NCBI RefSeq assembly: GCF_030548465.1 | Contig: NZ_JAUOSF010000003.1 | Span: 1 to 64,000 of the forward strand | DNA: 64,000 nt | Source of the DNA: Tamlana sp. 2_MG-2023 | GTDB taxonomy: Bacteria > Bacteroidota > Bacteroidia > Flavobacteriales > Flavobacteriaceae | Direction of reading: 5' to 3' | Part shown: positions 44,484-53,245 of the stretch, piece by piece | Layout of the letters: every line of letters begins with the position of its first letter | Numbering within the stretch: the stretch's first letter is position 1 | Position numbers and translations under genes: made by a program | Notes under the pieces: model-generated | The model's database searches: none | What the model saw: the letters and a program-made list of their open reading frames with translations, nothing else | What the model was told of the DNA's origin: nothing

Positions 44484-46034
44484 TTAATTGATAATCTGTT
44501 CTTTAAAAACACTTAACCTTTTATTATAATCTATATTTTGCACTTCAATGAGATCTAATAAACTATGATAAATAATATCTGTACTAAAAGGTTTAGAACT
44601 ATTATTTAATAAAGCATTTACCTTATTGGGATATAATTTATTAAACTTATTAGAATACCAGATCAACATTGCAGGATTCTTACATGCTTCTAAATTTTGC
44701 GCGTGTAACCACTTTCCATTTTCACCTAACCCCTCTCCATGATCTGCTATATATATCACAATAGTAGGCTCATTTATTGTCTTCATAAAACCTATTAAAT
44801 CATTTAAAAAAAAATCAAGATATACTAATGTATTATCGTAAGAATTTATAATATGCTTGGCATCCAAAGAAGGGATATATTTAGAGTCTATTACCGGTTT
44901 AAACTTTCTAAATTTTTCACTATATCTATTCTCATACCACCAATGACTTCCCATCATATGAAGACTAAATAACTCAAGATTAGAATTCATATTTTCTTTT
45001 TTAAAAACATTTAAAAGTTCCTCATCAAGTGCCTTATTAAAACTATAAACAGATCGCAGACTATCTACCAAAATGACTTTCTGATTTGTTCTTACAATAC
45101 TTTCATAACTTCGTTCAAGCTCCTGATTTCCAATCCATGTGGTACTAAATCTACTCCCATTAAACACATCATAAACAGAAGTTAATTCATCAAGCTGTTC
45201 AGTATGAATACCAGCATCAGTAATTATTCTTGGTAAACTTGAAGCAGTGTAAGTATGCGGAGTATAAATGCTTTTAAAACTAACTACATTTGACAATTGA
45301 CTTAACATGGGTGTAGTTTCCCTGTCATAACCATTTAACCCAAGATGATCTGCCCTAACCGTTTCTCCTAGAACTAAAACAATTTTTAAATTATCAACGG
45401 CACTAACAATCTGTTGGTTAGATAGGTCTGTTAATACAAAATTTTCAGTATTAAAATAATCTTTCAAACCAAAATAAACATTATAAGGTAATCTACTCCT
45501 AAAAGTTCCTCCTCTCCTATTCTCAATAAAACTATAGCTATAGATTGAAATAAGTGATAATAAAACAAAAGAAGGAATTACTTTTTTAGGACTAATTTTG
45601 TTATACAACCTGTTCAAAAGAAACAAAACAAGCCCAATAAACAACATATAACAAACATACTCAACAGAAAATAAATCAATCGCTATAGATGGTTTTGTTT
45701 CTAAAACAGATGTAATTAATACATTAGTTACAGAGATATCTTGAGTATAAACCCAAAACGAGAACAGGCATAAAATAAAAAATAAGGGAAGAAATAAACA
45801 CTTAAAAACCCACTTATTTAAAGTAAAAAAGTATATGTAACCAGAAATAGAAAACTGTAGGAGAATAACATGACCTAAATAAAGTGTTCGATCCGTAACC
45901 CCAGATACAGGTGTATGAATATATGATGCTAATGTTATTAAAAAAAAAACAGCTGCATTTAAAATCAAATAAAAATAAATCTCCTTTTTATGAGCATGTA
46001 AAAATAAAGTCAAACTATTTCTTAATCTTTCCAT
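44484..46034 (-). CDS. EptA-like phosphoethanolamine transferase (alkaline phosphatase superfamily)
   Basis: The 516-residue protein has five N-terminal transmembrane helices (within about residues 15-170) and a periplasmic catalytic domain. The metal/nucleophile motif LVLGETVRADHLGLNGYDRE puts a likely nucleophile Thr at 225, and VIYIADHGEGLGENGKWLHA holds the DHGE metal ligands with a typical His. Such enzymes add phosphoethanolamine to lipid A or other surface glycans, often lowering polymyxin binding. It overlaps the acyltransferase gene by 20 bases. It could equally act on a different glycan or lipid. Confidence 0.85.
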   Translation of the reverse strand: MERLRNSLTLFLHAHKKEIYFYLILNAAVFFLITLASYIHTPVSGVTDRTLYLGHVILLQFSISGYIYFFTLNKWVFKCLFLPLFFILCLFSFWVYTQDISVTNVLITSVLETKPSIAIDLFSVEYVCYMLFIGLVLFLLNRLYNKISPKKVIPSFVLLSLISIYSYSFIENRRGGTFRSRLPYNVYFGLKDYFNTENFVLTDLSNQQIVSAVDNLKIVLVLGETVRADHLGLNGYDRETTPMLSQLSNVVSFKSIYTPHTYTASSLPRIITDAGIHTEQLDELTSVYDVFNGSRFSTTWIGNQELERSYESIVRTNQKVILVDSLRSVYSFNKALDEELLNVFKKENMNSNLELFSLHMMGSHWWYENRYSEKFRKFKPVIDSKYIPSLDAKHIINSYDNTLVYLDFFLNDLIGFMKTINEPTIVIYIADHGEGLGENGKWLHAQNLEACKNPAMLIWYSNKFNKLYPNKVNALLNNSSKPFSTDIIYHSLLDLIEVQNIDYNKRLSVFKEQIIN

Positions 46035-46998
46035 TTAGTATTGGTATGTATTTATTAGCTAAACTAATAACAGGCCAAATTAATGCTATTTGAACAAAAA
46101 CCAAAACAAACTTAGTAGGCTCACTAAAAGTAAATACACTCACGCCAATGGTTAGTAAACCCAATTTAATGATACTCATTGCCCTTAAATGAAGTGCTAG
46201 CAATGGAATTGTACATTTCCCTAAGTAACTAAAGAAACCGAAAAATTTAATCTGTTTACAAAATAGAGTTACAAAAAACACACCTATAAATCCATTAAAA
46301 ATAAACAAAGGAATGCTTCCATAAATGGATCTGTACATATCCACTTTAGTATTAAAGAATGCTATAAACGTTAAAAGAAAAAAACAAAAGGTTACAACTC
46401 CAGTTTTTTTCTTTGGTTTAAATTCTAATAATTTTCTTTTCAATAAAAACCCTGGAACATAAAAAATTAATGAAACTAGCGATACATCTAAACTCCAAGG
46501 TAACTTAAATTCGAAGTAAATAGGGTAAAGAAATCCAACAGTAATTAAGATTCCTACCAATAATAACTGCGACTTTATTTCTTTAAAAAATTGACAAATA
46601 TAAAATATTGCAAACGTTAAAAAAATTGAGGGTAAAAACCACATGGGAATACCCCAATCCATAAAAGACACATCGCCCTGGGCATAGAAAACCCCAATTA
46701 AACCATCAAAAGGGTCTAAATCAATATGAGAACTTTCACCAACATGTCGGCCAATTATCAACCAAAAAATATACAATAAAAAGCTCCAAATAAAATATGG
46801 AATTAAGATAGTTTTTGCTCTTTTTACAATATGCTCACTTCTTCTTTCTTTTGGATGAAATATCCCTGCTATAAAGAAAAAAAGCGGTACGTGAAAACTA
46901 TAAATGTATGATTCTAAAAACGGAAAATTATGACCATAAATAACGAGAAAGATTCCTAATCCTCTAGCTCTATCTACCCATTCATGTCTAATATTCAT
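46015..46998 (-). CDS. Membrane acyltransferase (acyltransferase 3 family)
   Basis: The 327-residue integral membrane protein has the family's N-terminal motif HEWVDRARGLGIFLVIYGHN with the catalytic His, then SFHVPLFFFIAGIFHPKERR and about ten hydrophobic segments. Acyltransferase-3 enzymes O-acetylate or succinylate surface polysaccharides, peptidoglycan or macrolides. It overlaps the start of the EptA-like gene by 20 bases, so both are likely one operon that decorates the cell envelope. The promoter may be that of the truncated DUF1761 copy upstream. Confidence 0.88.
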   Translation of the reverse strand: MNIRHEWVDRARGLGIFLVIYGHNFPFLESYIYSFHVPLFFFIAGIFHPKERRSEHIVKRAKTILIPYFIWSFLLYIFWLIIGRHVGESSHIDLDPFDGLIGVFYAQGDVSFMDWGIPMWFLPSIFLTFAIFYICQFFKEIKSQLLLVGILITVGFLYPIYFEFKLPWSLDVSLVSLIFYVPGFLLKRKLLEFKPKKKTGVVTFCFFLLTFIAFFNTKVDMYRSIYGSIPLFIFNGFIGVFFVTLFCKQIKFFGFFSYLGKCTIPLLALHLRAMSIIKLGLLTIGVSVFTFSEPTKFVLVFVQIALIWPVISLANKYIPILNGKIKK

Positions 46999-47038
46999 TA
47001 TTTATAATACTTTTACTACTGCTTGGAGCAACTCATTT

Positions 47039-47167
47039 TTATTTTCTAAATATTTCGCTATAAATTCCTTTATTTCCAAATACTTTTAAGTTATACCCAA
47101 TAAAACCAACTACTAAGGCCGAAAAAGCAGCAACAAGCATGGCAATAAGGTTTAAATAAGCTTCCAT
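47039..47167 (-). pseudogene. Truncated DUF1761 copy
   Basis: A 42-codon frame starting MEAYLNLIAMLVAAFSALVV matches the start of the intact DUF1761 gene (43937-44425) up to KVFGN, then diverges and stops. DNA identity to the intact copy is 95 of 96 over the promoter and first 18 codons, then falls quickly. It lies 40 bases upstream of the acyltransferase gene on the same strand, so its promoter may drive that operon and its short frame act as a leader. Confidence 0.8.
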
Positions 47168-47208
47168 ATTATAAAGTTTAGTGGTTAGATTATAAAGGTA
47201 GTTAAAAT
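47113..47208. repeat. Direct repeat, copy 2
   Basis: Near-exact copy of 44371-44466 in the same orientation, 2.74 kb apart. Recombination between them would remove the EptA-like and acyltransferase genes. Confidence 0.95.
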
Positions 47209-47332
47209 ACTCAGGAATATCGTCAGACCTATTCAACAACAAAGAAACCTGATTTATTATAAATTTACTTTTATTTGTAAAACCCTTTAAATCTGGTATT
47301 ATTCTAAAAAGCTAAACCAACTAAGATAAAAC

Positions 47333-48811
47333 ATGAAACAACACATCTCCTTAACCCTAGTATTATTTACTGTATTAACATTTAGTCAAAATAAAGAGTT
47401 GTTAAACCCTAATTTTTCGGAGTACGAATTTGATCCTCAAGAAAAAATTGAGCACTCAAGAAAATTAGATCAAGATAAGGTTTACCAAAAGTTACAGCAA
47501 GAGAAAAGCGTCAATTTAAAAACGAATGCTACCATTTTGTTAGACTCTACGGTTGGGTTTAGTTATAACAGCCCTATAGATTCAATACGTAGCTTTAAAA
47601 CTATTTATCGATATGATAAAAATGATAATACAACAGAAAGGATGGGTTATCAATGGGACACAACTAAAAATACCTGGATTGAAAGGAATAAACGAGAAAT
47701 TACTTATGATGATAAAAATAATTTAACCTCAGACCTGAATTATAATTGGAATTCTTCAATAACAGATTGGGAAATCTCTTCAAAAAATGAATATAAATAT
47801 GACGCTAATGAAAATTTAATTTATGAAAGTTTACTTTTTTGGGATACCAATTTAAATAAATGGATAATTGGTTTTAAACAAGATAACAATTACAATGAAG
47901 ATAATAATTTAATATCCAAAGAATGGAGCGATTGGGATGATACAAAAAATGATTGGGCTCTATCTTCTAAAGATGAATTCGAATATGACAGTAATCAAAA
48001 CCAAATTTTAGGCACATTCTACAATTGGAATTCTAGCACGAATAATTGGTCTATTGAACAAAAAACAGAATATAATTATGACCAAAACAACAATCTTATT
48101 GAAGAATTACAGTACAATTGGGAATTAACCTATTGGGATCCTAATTCTAAAACAGAATATAGCTATGCTGGTACTGATAATTTGATTTTAAAAACTGCTT
48201 ACATTTATTCTAATACAACGGGTGCTTGGAAATATCGTTCAAAAAATGAATTTGATTTTAATCAAAATGGTAAAATAATTTTATTAGCATTCTATACTTG
48301 GGAAGATCATTTGAATGATTGGAGAAAAGATTATAAAACAACAGTTTCCTATGATGCTAATAATAATAATAATAGAAGTGTACAATATGTACAAGTTAAA
48401 GATTCTGGAAGTAACAGCTGGATTAACAGCTCAAAATCTACTTATTTATATGATAATAATTATAACGAAATAACATCAAATTATTCGTGGAATACAACGA
48501 TTCAAGATTTTGAATTAACTGGTAAAATATTCTATTATTACGAAGAAGATAACTCCTTAAACACAGAAGGTATTTCGTTACCTAAACTGGCATTCTACCC
48601 AAATCCTACAACAGATTATATCCATATCAATGTGGCTGATAGTTTTTCTGAAATGAATATCAAACTCTTTGATATGGCTGGAAGAAAAGTGTATAATCAT
48701 GACATTCATAACAGTAAAACCATAGATTTAACTGAAGTAAAACCAGGACAATACGTCTATAAAATTATAATTGATAATAAAGTTTATCAAGGGAAATTGA
48801 TAAAGAGATAA
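47333..48811 (+). CDS. Secreted repeat protein with type IX secretion sorting domain
   Basis: The 492-residue protein has a signal peptide (cut after LTFSQ), a spacer, then about ten repeats of roughly 31 residues from residue 95 to 405 with the pattern YD.N.NL......W.S....W....K.E (for instance EYDSNQNQILGTFYNWNSST). From about residue 416 it has a T9SS type A domain: LPKLAFYPNPTTDYIHINV, KLFDMAGRKVYN and GQYVYKIIIDNKVYQGKLIK. It should be exported to the surface or medium. The repeat resembles YD-type repeats in pattern but is not a match I can name. Ligand unknown. Confidence 0.8.
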   Translation: MKQHISLTLVLFTVLTFSQNKELLNPNFSEYEFDPQEKIEHSRKLDQDKVYQKLQQEKSVNLKTNATILLDSTVGFSYNSPIDSIRSFKTIYRYDKNDNTTERMGYQWDTTKNTWIERNKREITYDDKNNLTSDLNYNWNSSITDWEISSKNEYKYDANENLIYESLLFWDTNLNKWIIGFKQDNNYNEDNNLISKEWSDWDDTKNDWALSSKDEFEYDSNQNQILGTFYNWNSSTNNWSIEQKTEYNYDQNNNLIEELQYNWELTYWDPNSKTEYSYAGTDNLILKTAYIYSNTTGAWKYRSKNEFDFNQNGKIILLAFYTWEDHLNDWRKDYKTTVSYDANNNNNRSVQYVQVKDSGSNSWINSSKSTYLYDNNYNEITSNYSWNTTIQDFELTGKIFYYYEEDNSLNTEGISLPKLAFYPNPTTDYIHINVADSFSEMNIKLFDMAGRKVYNHDIHNSKTIDLTEVKPGQYVYKIIIDNKVYQGKLIKR

Positions 48812-48826
48812 AAGAAAAACCAATAG

Positions 48827-48851
48827 CCCTGCTAGTTACAAACTAGTAGGG
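48827..48851. terminator. Hairpin between convergent genes
   Basis: CCCTGCTAGTT and AACTAGTAGGG form an 11-bp stem (one wobble) with ACA loop. T runs are weak on both sides. Confidence 0.6.
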
Positions 48852-48875
48852 TTAAAATAACCTTGGGTATTATCA

Positions 48876-49985
48876 CTACCAACTTCCACTAGATCCACCA
48901 CCACCTGAACTACCGCCTCCTCCAGAAAAACTACTGCTAGACGATGAAGAAGAATATGAAGACCCTGATGAAGATCGGTTAACACCATGAGATGAAAAGT
49001 TCGTACTCATGTATTTTTTATCACTTTTAAACGCCAATTTAAAAGGTTCTACCTCAAAAAATGTTTTTTTGAATAAGGCTATAATTATAGGTATTATAAT
49101 CAAGACACTTACAACAAAAAGAATCAGATTATTTTTAGTTAAATATTGCGGTAAAGCAATGAAAACCGGATGGTTTTCTAAATTGCTATTAAACACATCA
49201 AAATTAAATAAAATGGCAGCACCAAACACAAATAACATACCTAGAGGTATCAAAATAAATGGCAGGCTAAAAACAATTTTAAAAACGGTTGAGATTAATA
49301 ATCCAGGCACAGAAAACAAACCTACTTTTCCAATAAACAAACCTTTAAAAATGTTTATTAATTCTTTATAACCTTTAATAAAAAGCAAAATTCCCATAAA
49401 ACTGAAAACCCCAAGAAATAGAAAGGCAAATACACCAAATAAAATTTTTCCCCATAAAGGAAATTCATTACTCTCCTTTTCTTGTGCCGCAAACTCTTGA
49501 GCATAGGCAGGATCATTGATAATCTCTATTATTTTTGATATCGCTAAGTCTATGCCTTCAAAATTATGTCCAGATTTAAATTCAGGAATCATAATATCTC
49601 TAATAATCCTAGAACTTATAGCATCGGTAATTATAGGTTCTAAGCCATAACCCACTTCAATTCTTACTTCTCTATCGTTTTTTGAAAATAATACCAGTAA
49701 ACCATTGTCTAGTTCCGCCTGCCCGATTCCATTTTGCTCAAAAACTTTTAAAGCATAGGTTTCAATGGTAACACCTTCTAAATCCTCGATAGTTAACACC
49801 ACAATTTGATGTCCTTTTTCGGTTTCGTAATCTAGAAGTTTTTGATTGAGTTGAACCCTTTGTTCATCACTAAATATTTTTGCCTGGTCGGTAACAAATT
49901 CAGTTAAAAAAGGATAGTCTATTTGTCCGTATAGAGTTTGAATACAAACAAAAAATAGTAGAAAAATAAATTTAAGTTTAGTCAC
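48876..49985 (-). CDS. TPM-domain membrane protein
   Basis: The 369-residue protein has a signal peptide (MTKLKFIFLLFFVCIQTLYG), a TPM phosphatase-like domain (FVTDQAKIFSDEQRVQLNQK, REVRIEVGYGLEPIITD, about residues 25-165), three or four transmembrane helices (about 175-300), and a Ser/Gly-rich tail ending GGGGSSGGGGSSGSW. This is the common TPM (YgcG-like) layout; the family is implicated in photosystem repair in plants, but bacterial function is unclear. The GTG at 49985 is preferred because the longer frame to 50030 would cover a large hairpin. Confidence 0.85.
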   Translation of the reverse strand: MTKLKFIFLLFFVCIQTLYGQIDYPFLTEFVTDQAKIFSDEQRVQLNQKLLDYETEKGHQIVVLTIEDLEGVTIETYALKVFEQNGIGQAELDNGLLVLFSKNDREVRIEVGYGLEPIITDAISSRIIRDIMIPEFKSGHNFEGIDLAISKIIEIINDPAYAQEFAAQEKESNEFPLWGKILFGVFAFLFLGVFSFMGILLFIKGYKELINIFKGLFIGKVGLFSVPGLLISTVFKIVFSLPFILIPLGMLFVFGAAILFNFDVFNSNLENHPVFIALPQYLTKNNLILFVVSVLIIIPIIIALFKKTFFEVEPFKLAFKSDKKYMSTNFSSHGVNRSSSGSSYSSSSSSSSFSGGGGSSGGGGSSGSW

Positions 49986-50002
49986 TTTTTGGGTATAAAA
50001 AA

Positions 50003-50077
50003 GCTGTTTAAAAAGTATTAAAAACACCACATTCTGAATTAATTTCAGAATTAGGAAAATTTTACTTTTTAAACAGC
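50003..50077. terminator. Nested-hairpin terminator after glnS
   Basis: 15-bp arms GCTGTTTAAAAAGTA (50003-50017) and its complement (50063-50077) enclose ATTCTGAA/TTCAGAAT (50031-50051). It lies 12 bases after the glnS stop. The layout mirrors the 40327-40390 element. Confidence 0.7.
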
Positions 50078-50089
50078 CACTTGAGATTA

Positions 50090-52084
50090 TTAATTTATAG
50101 CTTTTACTTCAGCAACTAAAAGTACATGCTTATCTTCTAACGCTTTTGCTATAAATTCGTTTATTTCTTCGTTTTTAGCTTGTCCGTTTGCTAATAAAAC
50201 ACTTAAAACAAGAGCTACAGCAATACGTGTTCCTACTTTTTTAACAGCCGTATTAAACAATGGCGCTAATTCTTCATAAGACACTTGTTTGGCTAATTCT
50301 AAAATTTCAGCCTTAACCTTTTCTTGTTTGGCTTCTGGTAAATTCGTGTATTTTTTTCCTAATTGCTGAATCACATCAATAGCCTTACGTTGCGGCATAT
50401 TCTGTTTTTTAGGTGCATTATTTTGCTGTGGTTTTGGTTGTGCTTTAGCCCAAGAATCACGTAAACCAACTGTTTTGTTGAACACTAAGTTTTCAGCTGT
50501 TGAATCATCATCCACATTAAAATAACCCAAACGTTGAAATTGGAAACGATCACCAATTTGGGCCTCTTTTAAACTTGGCTCTACAAAAGCTGTGATATGT
50601 TTTAGGGAATTCGGATTAATAAATTCCATAAAGTCTTTGTCCTGGTGACTATCTGGTGCCTCATCATTAAACAACCGGTCGTATTCACGAACTTCAGCTT
50701 TTACAGCATGTTGAATAGATACCCAGTGTAGCGTCCCTTTAATACGTTTAGCAGTATCTTCCGAGTAAGTACAATGGATTTCGGTCACTTCACCATGAGC
50801 ATCTTTAACCACGCTTTCAGCTTTAATGATGTAAGCATTTTTCAAACGCACTTCGCCACCTAATTTCAAACGGAAAAACTTATTACCAGCTTCCTCTTTA
50901 AAATCATCTTTTTCAATATATAGTTCTCGAGAAAACGGTACTTTTCTAAAACCGGCACGGTCATCTTCTTGATTATTTTCAGCTTCTAACCATTCTACTT
51001 TATCTTCAGGATAGTTAGTAATCACCACTTTAACCGGATCTAAAACAGCCATAACACGTGGGGCAGTTTTATTTAAATCTTCACGAATACAAAATTCTAA
51101 AAGCGATACATCAATCACGTTTTCACGTTTGGCTACACCAACGGTTTCAACAAACTTTTTAATGGCTGCAGGGGTATATCCTCTTCGGCGTAAGCCAGAA
51201 ATTGTAGGCATTCTAGGGTCGTCCCAACCATTAACCACACCATCTTCTACCAATTTAAGCAACTTACGTTTACTCATAATGGTATAACTGAGGTTTAAAC
51301 GTGCAAATTCGCGTTGTTTTGGCCTTAATTTATCTTCAACTACTACTTGGTCTAAAAACCAATCGTAAAGCTCTCTGTGGGGCTTAAATTCTAAAGAACA
51401 TAGCGAGTGTGAAATTTGCTCTAAATAATCACTTTCACCGTGTGTCCAATCATACATTGGGTAAATACACCAATCGTTGTTGGTACGGTGGTGGGCTTTC
51501 TTTAAAACACGGTAAATAATAGGATCACGCATCAACATATTAGGATGCTGCATATCTATTTTGGCACGTAAAATATGTTCTCCTTCATCGAATTCACCTT
51601 GTTTCATGCGTTCGAATAAATCAAGGTTTTCTTGAACCGTTCTATTTCTAAAAGGTCCGTCAACACCAGGTTGTGTCGGCGTTCCTTTTTGTTCAGCCAT
51701 GGCTTCACTTGATTGAGAATCGACATAAGCTTTGCCTTCTTTGATTAAAAGTACAGCCCAATCGTAAAGTTGTTGAAAATAATCGGAAGAAAATAATTCT
51801 TTATCCCAAGTATAGCCCAACCAAGCGACATCTTTCTTAATCGCATCTACATACTCCTGCTCTTCTTTTGCTGGATTGGTATCATCAAACCTTAAGTTAA
51901 CTGGCGCATTGTATTTTTCACCCAAACCGAAACTAATACCAATGGCTTTAGTGTGCCCAATATGTAAATAACCGTTTGGCTCTGGTGGAAATCTAAAACG
52001 TAAGGCTTCTTTAGGCATTCCGTTTGATAAATCTTCCTCTATAATTTGCTCAATAAAATTGAGTGATTTTCTTTCTTCAGACAT
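50090..52084 (-). CDS. glnS: Glutaminyl-tRNA synthetase with C-terminal extension
   Basis: GlnS charges tRNA-Gln directly. The 664-residue class I synthetase starts MSEERKSLNFIEQIIEEDLS, has PPEPNGYLHIGHTKAIGIS (HIGH), the KMSKS equivalent TIMSKRKLLKLV, and the two anticodon-binding barrels (for example HWVSIQHAVKAEVREYDRL). After about residue 555 comes a further 110 residues, a Gln/Pro-rich linker (QNNAPKKQNMPQRK) and a helical domain like the appended YqeY-type modules noted in Bacteroidota. ATG 52084 is chosen because the sequence before it does not resemble the family. Confidence 0.97.
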   Translation of the reverse strand: MSEERKSLNFIEQIIEEDLSNGMPKEALRFRFPPEPNGYLHIGHTKAIGISFGLGEKYNAPVNLRFDDTNPAKEEQEYVDAIKKDVAWLGYTWDKELFSSDYFQQLYDWAVLLIKEGKAYVDSQSSEAMAEQKGTPTQPGVDGPFRNRTVQENLDLFERMKQGEFDEGEHILRAKIDMQHPNMLMRDPIIYRVLKKAHHRTNNDWCIYPMYDWTHGESDYLEQISHSLCSLEFKPHRELYDWFLDQVVVEDKLRPKQREFARLNLSYTIMSKRKLLKLVEDGVVNGWDDPRMPTISGLRRRGYTPAAIKKFVETVGVAKRENVIDVSLLEFCIREDLNKTAPRVMAVLDPVKVVITNYPEDKVEWLEAENNQEDDRAGFRKVPFSRELYIEKDDFKEEAGNKFFRLKLGGEVRLKNAYIIKAESVVKDAHGEVTEIHCTYSEDTAKRIKGTLHWVSIQHAVKAEVREYDRLFNDEAPDSHQDKDFMEFINPNSLKHITAFVEPSLKEAQIGDRFQFQRLGYFNVDDDSTAENLVFNKTVGLRDSWAKAQPKPQQNNAPKKQNMPQRKAIDVIQQLGKKYTNLPEAKQEKVKAEILELAKQVSYEELAPLFNTAVKKVGTRIAVALVLSVLLANGQAKNEEINEFIAKALEDKHVLLVAEVKAIN

Positions 52085-52225
52085 TTCCTGATCTTTTTCA
52101 ACTAAATAAGGGTCAAAATTACGGAAATTCAAGTTATTTTTGCCCAATATCTCTAAGCAAGCGTAATAAAATTTCAGAAAACACCTATAGTTCATTAGAT
52201 ACTATAAAACTGAACTTTAATAGCA

Positions 52226-52294
52226 TGTCAAATCGAGCGCAGTCGAGATTGTATTTTTGTTACTGAAACGTTCTCGACTGCGCTCGAACTGACA
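52226..52294. repeat. Flavobacterial inverted-repeat element (TCGAGCGCAGTCGAG type)
   Basis: TGTCAAATCGAGCGCAGTCG then AGATT at 52226-52250 and its near complement at 52270-52294 (22 of 25) form a long hairpin. The core is a palindrome-rich repeat I associate with Flavobacteriaceae intergenic DNA. The 52085-52359 gap holds no gene. Confidence 0.6.
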
Positions 52295-52359
52295 ATAGAA
52301 TTAAATTTATTTCAGTATCTTAATACATCCAACTTGTATTAACCAAACGAAATAATATT

Positions 52360-52566
52360 ATGAAAAACTTAGATTATACTTGTCCGAAATGCGCAAACAA
52401 AACCTATAGCATCGGACAAATGAGGGCAACTGGCGGGACATTATCTAAAATTTTTGATGTTCAGAATCAAAAATTCACTTCGGTAACCTGCAAAAAATGC
52501 ACTTATACAGAATTTTACAAAACGAAAACGAGCACATTAAGTAATGTTTTCGATTTATTTACATAA
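52360..52566 (+). CDS. Zinc-ribbon nucleic-acid-binding-type protein
   Basis: The 68-residue protein has two Cys pairs, YTCPKCANKT near the N-terminus and VTCKKCTYTEFYK near residue 45, forming one zinc ribbon. The middle (GQMRATGGTLSKIFDVQNQK) is typical of the small zinc-ribbon proteins of PF09855 type. Function unknown. It lies 3 bases upstream of folB and must be co-transcribed with it. Confidence 0.8.
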   Translation: MKNLDYTCPKCANKTYSIGQMRATGGTLSKIFDVQNQKFTSVTCKKCTYTEFYKTKTSTLSNVFDLFT

Positions 52567-52569
52567 CAC

Positions 52570-52932
52570 ATGGGAATTATAACTGTTGAAAATATTAGGA
52601 TTTTTGCCAACCACGGCTGTTTAAAAGAAGAAACAAAAATAGGTAGCGATTATTCAGTTAATTTAGAAGTTGAAGCAAATTTACAAAAGTCTTCAAAAAC
52701 CGATAAACTTAGTGATACTGTAGATTACGTATTTCTAAACCGCATTATAAAAGAGGAAATGAAGATCCCTTCACAACTTTTGGAAACGGTGGCTAAACGC
52801 ATATTAAACCGTATTTTTAATGAGAATAAATCCATTAAAAAAGCAACCGTTTGGGTAAGTAAATTAAACCCGCCTATTGGTGGTGATGTGGAAAAAGTAA
52901 CTATAAAAATGCGCAAAAAGCGTAAAAAGTAA
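52570..52932 (+). CDS. folB: Dihydroneopterin aldolase
   Basis: FolB converts dihydroneopterin to hydroxymethyl-dihydropterin in folate synthesis. The 120-residue protein has VENIRIFANHGCLKEETKIG (substrate Tyr/His-type loop), LSDTVDYVFLNRIIKEEM, LLETVAKRILNRIF with the active-site Glu and the C-terminal WVSKLNPPIGGDVEKVTI strand ending the tunnel fold. A basic tail (MRKKRKK) follows. It starts 3 bases after the zinc-ribbon gene. Confidence 0.95.
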   Translation: MGIITVENIRIFANHGCLKEETKIGSDYSVNLEVEANLQKSSKTDKLSDTVDYVFLNRIIKEEMKIPSQLLETVAKRILNRIFNENKSIKKATVWVSKLNPPIGGDVEKVTIKMRKKRKK

Positions 52933-52962
52933 TTTTATATATAGAAAAGTCACAATTTTTTA

Positions 52963-52970
52963 TACATTTG
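52963..52970 (+). promoter_or_regulatory. -7 box for tRNA-Cys
   Basis: TACATTTG followed by CAGC matches TAnnTTTG, 39 bases before the mature tRNA. Confidence 0.55.
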
Positions 52971-53009
52971 CAGCAGATTTCAAAAACCATTGAAATCGCA
53001 CATAAAAAT

Positions 53010-53080
53010 GGCGTCGTGGCCGAGTGGCTAGGCAGAGGTCTGCAAAACCTTGTACAGCGGTTCGAATCCGCTCGACGCCT
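53010..53080 (+). tRNA. tRNA-Cys (GCA anticodon)
   Basis: 71 bases with acceptor stem GGCGTCG/CGACGCC and discriminator T, anticodon loop CTGCAAA (GCA), and T arm AGCGG-TTCGAAT-CCGCT. CCA is not encoded. A strong terminator follows. Confidence 0.95.
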
Positions 53081-53082
53081 CA

Positions 53083-53118
53083 AAAAAAAGCTTTCAGTTT
53101 ATTCTGGAAGCTTTTTTT
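53083..53118 (+). terminator. Terminator after tRNA-Cys
   Basis: AAAAAAAGCTTTCAG and CTGGAAGCTTTTTTT form a 15-bp stem (one wobble) around TTTATT, then more T. Confidence 0.95.
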
Positions 53119-53245
53119 GTTTTTTGGGATGTTTGATTGTGGCGGATAGTGACCAACTTTATACCAAATATTTCAAGTGTTTTGCGGACACCCCTGTGAT
53201 CCCACACCCCTATAATCCCCTCAAGGGGATAGGTTTTCTGGTGTT

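Noticed and set aside
49986-50077. Longer TPM gene start at 50030
   Set aside because: It would code through a large hairpin that ends glnS transcripts; the GTG at 49985 gives a proper signal peptide.
52085-52195. Longer glnS start at 52195
   Set aside because: The extra 37 residues do not resemble GlnRS and the ATG at 52084 gives the usual N-terminus.
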